Source: Betaproteobacteria bacterium (GTDB lineage Bacteria; Bdellovibrionota_B; Oligoflexia; Silvanigrellales; Silvanigrellaceae). From it: 64,000 nt of DNA. A program made the position numbers and the translations under genes. The DNA is taken from NCBI GenBank assembly GCA_016868315.1, contig VGHE01000004.1, positions 208,000-271,999 on the forward strand, read 5' to 3'. Each line of letters begins with the position of its first letter. The stretch's first letter is position 1. Below the pieces are notes generated by a model. The model saw nothing but the letters and a program-made list of their open reading frames with translations, was not told where the DNA came from and ran no database searches. This document shows, one piece after another, positions 63,998 to 64,000 of the stretch.

Positions 63998-64000
63998 TGT

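Noticed and set aside
1..64000. CRISPR arrays, insertion sequences or prophage genes
   Set aside because: No regularly spaced repeats, transposase, integrase or phage structural motifs were seen.

Overview
The window is a gene-dense, moderately GC-rich stretch of a Gram-negative bacterial chromosome. An outer membrane is implied by a BamA/Omp85-type barrel gene, TolC, MacAB-type exporters, lipoproteins, an Lgt-type enzyme, an MlaF-type ATPase and a heptosyltransferase-like enzyme. RNase J, a TolQ/TolR-like cluster ending in an AgmX/PglI-type TonB-like protein, a CHASE2-cyclase relic and a type IV-type pilin fit the former Deltaproteobacteria in the broad sense (Bdellovibrionota/Oligoflexia or Myxococcota relatives). 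That placement is inferred from gene content, not from a phylogenetic marker. No rRNA, tRNA, CRISPR array, prophage or insertion sequence was recognised.

Layout. 0.1-4.2 kb: cation exporter and trmB, a secreted OmpA-like protein, and a secreted protein with three cysteine-pair repeats. 4.3-9.9 kb: co-oriented mlaF-like, uvrA-like, psd and acetyltransferase genes. 9.9-12.2 kb: 5-formyl-THF cyclo-ligase divergent from a small acidic protein, then a solitary DNA methyltransferase. 12.3-17.9 kb: TolQ/TolR/TonB-like envelope-energising cluster followed by RNase J. 17.9-20.6 kb: histone-deacetylase-family amidohydrolase and a secreted alpha/beta hydrolase. 20.7-26.5 kb: methionine/C1 operon (homocysteine-methyltransferase-like/MTHFR fusion, [2Fe-2S] ferredoxin, metH) behind a leader that can hide the ribosome binding site. 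27.3-29.6 kb: a decayed CHASE2-cyclase gene and a receiver-domain protein. 29.4-37.8 kb, minus strand: serine hydrolase, macA, macB, tolC, second macB. 37.9-44.2 kb: nadC, a 999-residue biotin ligase-pantothenate kinase-pseudouridine synthase fusion, a metallophosphoesterase and a barrel gene with an in-frame stop. 44.2-46.7 kb: Cys/Met-metabolism PLP enzyme, a small protein, an arginase/formiminoglutamase-family enzyme. 46.8-54.5 kb: membrane arm of complex I (nuoAHJKLMN). 54.5-61.6 kb: lgt, a glycerol-1-phosphate-dehydrogenase-like gene, a lipoprotein, a GT9 enzyme, a membrane protein, scpA and an unknown gene. 61.9-64 kb: rplM-rpsI, a cluster of DnaA-box-like 9-mers, a 36-residue highly basic protein and a pilin.

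How the parts fit. The methionine operon, the cystathionine-type PLP enzyme and the folate cyclo-ligase together support a B12-dependent methionine cycle. Several envelope functions (phosphatidylethanolamine synthesis, MlaF-type lipid transport, lipoprotein modification, efflux, TolQR-like energisation) are spread through the window. Strongest points for follow-up: the triple fusion at 38.8 kb; loss of zinc ligands in the homocysteine-methyltransferase-like domain and its structured leader; two genes broken by in-frame stops; and the DnaA-box cluster beside the very small basic gene.
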